From: an uncultured Bellilinea sp.
GTDB taxonomy: Bacteria > Chloroflexota > Anaerolineae > Anaerolineales > Anaerolineaceae
Assembly: GCA_938040735.1 (NCBI GenBank)
Contig: CALHYE010000013.1
Span: forward strand, 124,001 to 188,000
DNA: 64,000 bases
Direction of reading: 5' to 3'
The notes under the pieces are model-generated. The model made no database searches, had not been told where the DNA came from, and worked only from the letters and a program-made list of their open reading frames with translations. Below, piece after piece: positions 62,574-64,000 of this stretch. The position numbers and the translations under genes were made by a program. Numbering within the stretch: position 1 is the stretch's first letter; every line of letters starts with the position of its first letter.

Positions 62574-63497
62574 ATGTTGATCAAAAATAATCTGCAATTT
62601 CCGTACTTAATCCTGACCTCACCGGATTGGAAAGATTACGAATTGGTGGACAGCGGGAACGGCTGGAAGCTGGAACGCTTTGGTCAATACCTTTTGGTTC
62701 GCCCGGAAGCCGAAGCCGTCTGGTCTCCTGCGCTGCCGGAAAGCAAATGGGCCGCCGCTCACGCCCGTTTTGTTCCATCGCCGGAAGAAAACGGAGGACA
62801 TTGGAAGCATCACAAACCCATACCTGAACGATGGACAATCGGCTACAAAAGCCTGGCTTTTTACGTCCAAACCACCGCCTCCCGGCATGTGGGAGTTTTT
62901 CCCGAACAAGCCTGCCAGTGGGATTGGATCGCCCAACAAATTTCAGCAACAGACCGGCCGGTCAGGGTATTAAACTTGTTTGGTTACACCGGCCTGGCGA
63001 GTTTGGTAGCCGCTCAAAGCGGCGCTCAGGTGACTCATGTGGATGCTTCTCGAAAAGCGCTCAACTGGGCGCGTGAGAATCAAACCTTATCCGGGCTGGA
63101 AGCCGCACCCATCCGTTGGATATTGGACGACGCGGTTAAGTTTGTTCTGCGGGAAAGCCGCCGCGGGGTCAGATATGATGGGTTAATCCTTGACCCGCCA
63201 AAATTCGGGCGCGGCCCCAAAGGGGAGGTCTGGGAATTCTTCCGTCTCTTGCCCGCTCTACTGGATGCCTGTAAAAGTGCGCTGGCGCCTGAACCGCTTT
63301 TTGTTGTTCTCACAGCTTACGCGGTCAAGGCATCCGCACTCACTTTACAATACGCCTTACAGGAATTGATCCAGCAATCGATTGGGGAATGGAGTTGCGG
63401 CGAAGTTACCTTGCAGGAAAAGAGCGCTGGAAGATTGCTTTCGATGGCCATTTTTGCGCGCTGGTCGCGTTTTACAACCGCTAAATCCCGAACATGA
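62574..63497 (+). CDS. RlmI-like class I SAM methyltransferase
   Basis: A 307-residue protein. RVLNLFGYTGLASLVAAQSGA is the SAM-binding region (residues ~128-148), THVDASRKALNWARENQ follows, and LILDPPKFGRGPKGEVWEF holds the catalytic DPPKF motif of 23S rRNA C5-methyltransferase/RlmI-type enzymes. No PUA domain is found at the N-terminus, which instead has a short beta-rich region, so it may modify another RNA site. The ATG at 62574 gives a family-like start; a frame back to 62493 lacks support. TATACT lies 17 bases upstream, leaving a ~10-base leader without Shine-Dalgarno. Confidence 0.85.
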   Translation: MLIKNNLQFPYLILTSPDWKDYELVDSGNGWKLERFGQYLLVRPEAEAVWSPALPESKWAAAHARFVPSPEENGGHWKHHKPIPERWTIGYKSLAFYVQTTASRHVGVFPEQACQWDWIAQQISATDRPVRVLNLFGYTGLASLVAAQSGAQVTHVDASRKALNWARENQTLSGLEAAPIRWILDDAVKFVLRESRRGVRYDGLILDPPKFGRGPKGEVWEFFRLLPALLDACKSALAPEPLFVVLTAYAVKASALTLQYALQELIQQSIGEWSCGEVTLQEKSAGRLLSMAIFARWSRFTTAKSRT

Positions 63498-63512
63498 CAA
63501 GGTGAAATTCTT

Positions 63513-64000
63513 ATGATGAACTCACAAAATCTTACTATCATCGGGCCGGGGGTCATGGCAGAAGCCATCATTGCCGGCTTGATTCGCAATCAAGTGCTGC
63601 CGGCGCAAAAAATTATTGCTGCCGGCCCGCGTCCCGAACGCGGCAGCGAATTGATTGAGCGCTACGGTATCCGGTTTACCGCCGACAACGCTGAAGCCGT
63701 CAGCGCTGCCGATATTGTCATTCTAGCGGTTAAACCACAAAAATTACGCGCCGTGCTGGCCGGACTGCGCGGCAAAATCGCGCCTCATGCCGTCGTTCTG
63801 TCCATTATTGCCGGCGCTTCCATTCAAACCATCAGCAGCGGATTGGAACACCCTGCCATCATCCGGGCAATGCCAAATACACCGGCGCAAATTGGGCAGG
63901 GAATTACCGTTTGGACTTCTTCTACCGCTGTGACCGAAGCCCAATTGGAAGCTGCCCGCCTGATTTTATCGGCCCTGGGGCAGGAAATATTTGTTGAGGA
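63513..64000 (+). CDS. proC: Pyrroline-5-carboxylate reductase, N-terminal part
   Basis: The gene runs off the window edge with about 162 codons present. MNSQNLTIIGPGVMAEAIIA opens a Rossmann fold (GPGVMAEA); VILAVKPQ is the typical beta-alpha junction and IRAMPNTPAQIGQGIT carries the conserved NTP motif. The enzyme makes proline from pyrroline-5-carboxylate with NAD(P)H. AAGGTGAAAT precedes ATG at 63513; an ATG at 63516 is an alternative. It follows the methyltransferase gene by 15 bases, so they may be cotranscribed. Confidence 0.93.
   Translation, partial: MMNSQNLTIIGPGVMAEAIIAGLIRNQVLPAQKIIAAGPRPERGSELIERYGIRFTADNAEAVSAADIVILAVKPQKLRAVLAGLRGKIAPHAVVLSIIAGASIQTISSGLEHPAIIRAMPNTPAQIGQGITVWTSSTAVTEAQLEAARLILSALGQEIFVE

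Noticed and set aside
1-64000. Transposons, prophage, CRISPR arrays or tRNA genes
   Set aside because: No transposase, integrase, phage gene, regular direct-repeat array or cloverleaf was found by eye; a tRNA scan would be needed to be certain.

Overview
The window reads as a chromosomal segment of an Anaerolineae-like member of the Chloroflexota. This is inferred from gene content, not from a marker gene. The supporting signs are a CpXC-domain protein, lipoproteins with Thr/Pro-rich linkers and NBR1-type domains, a eukaryote-like IleRS under T-box control, fermentative LDH, a NAD-linked formate dehydrogenase and no LPS or outer-membrane genes. About 53 protein genes are packed tightly on both strands. 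No insertion sequence, prophage, CRISPR array or tRNA was seen.

Layout. 1-6 kb: threonine genes (thrB cut by the window edge, thrC), then yvcK-gap-pgk reading leftward, with a ROK sugar kinase diverging from yvcK. 6-11 kb: class-III aminotransferase, GAF/PAS histidine kinase and a CpXC protein. 10.7-16.4 kb: CydC/CydD ABC exporter, bifunctional sugar-phosphate isomerase and a lipoprotein. 16.4-22.7 kb: formate dehydrogenase locus (fdhD, mobA, a HoxF-like and a HoxU-like diaphorase pair, fdhA). 22.7-25.7 kb: AI-2E-type permease, FHA protein and a structured RNA that resembles 6S RNA. 25.3-32.9 kb: an unusual set combining GTP cyclohydrolase II, a RibD-type reductase, an MDR dehydrogenase, a PTPS-like enzyme without the usual catalytic cysteine, a GT4 glycosyltransferase, a methyltransferase, a GIY-YIG protein, a PlsC acyltransferase and a flippase-like membrane protein. 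33-36.5 kb: ileS with its T-box leader. 36.5-41 kb: GT-C and GT2 membrane glycosyltransferases and a pyrimidine-nucleoside phosphorylase. 41-45 kb: the rpmH-rnpA-yidD-(beta-propeller lipoprotein)-yidC-jag operon. 45-48.3 kb: a KimA-like K+ permease with two RCK proteins. 48.4-54 kb: a large hybrid histidine kinase, a receiver-ParA protein and LDH. 54-64 kb: alpha-glucosidase, PAP2 protein, mtaB, lipoprotein, TPR protein, cold-shock gene, YdcF-like protein, patB, rRNA-type methyltransferase and the start of proC.

How they fit together. The central theme is anaerobic carbon metabolism: glucosidase, glucokinase, GAPDH, PGK, LDH and formate oxidation feeding NADH. Around it sit envelope functions and several signalling proteins.

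Most notable: the candidate modified-pterin/nucleotide-sugar cluster at 25-33 kb, the KimA plus two RCK operon, the HoxFU-type module joined to FdhA, the 6S-like RNA, complementarity between the 5' leader and the terminator of the cold-shock gene, and several genes whose -10 box lies only 6-10 nt from the ATG, which implies leaderless mRNAs.
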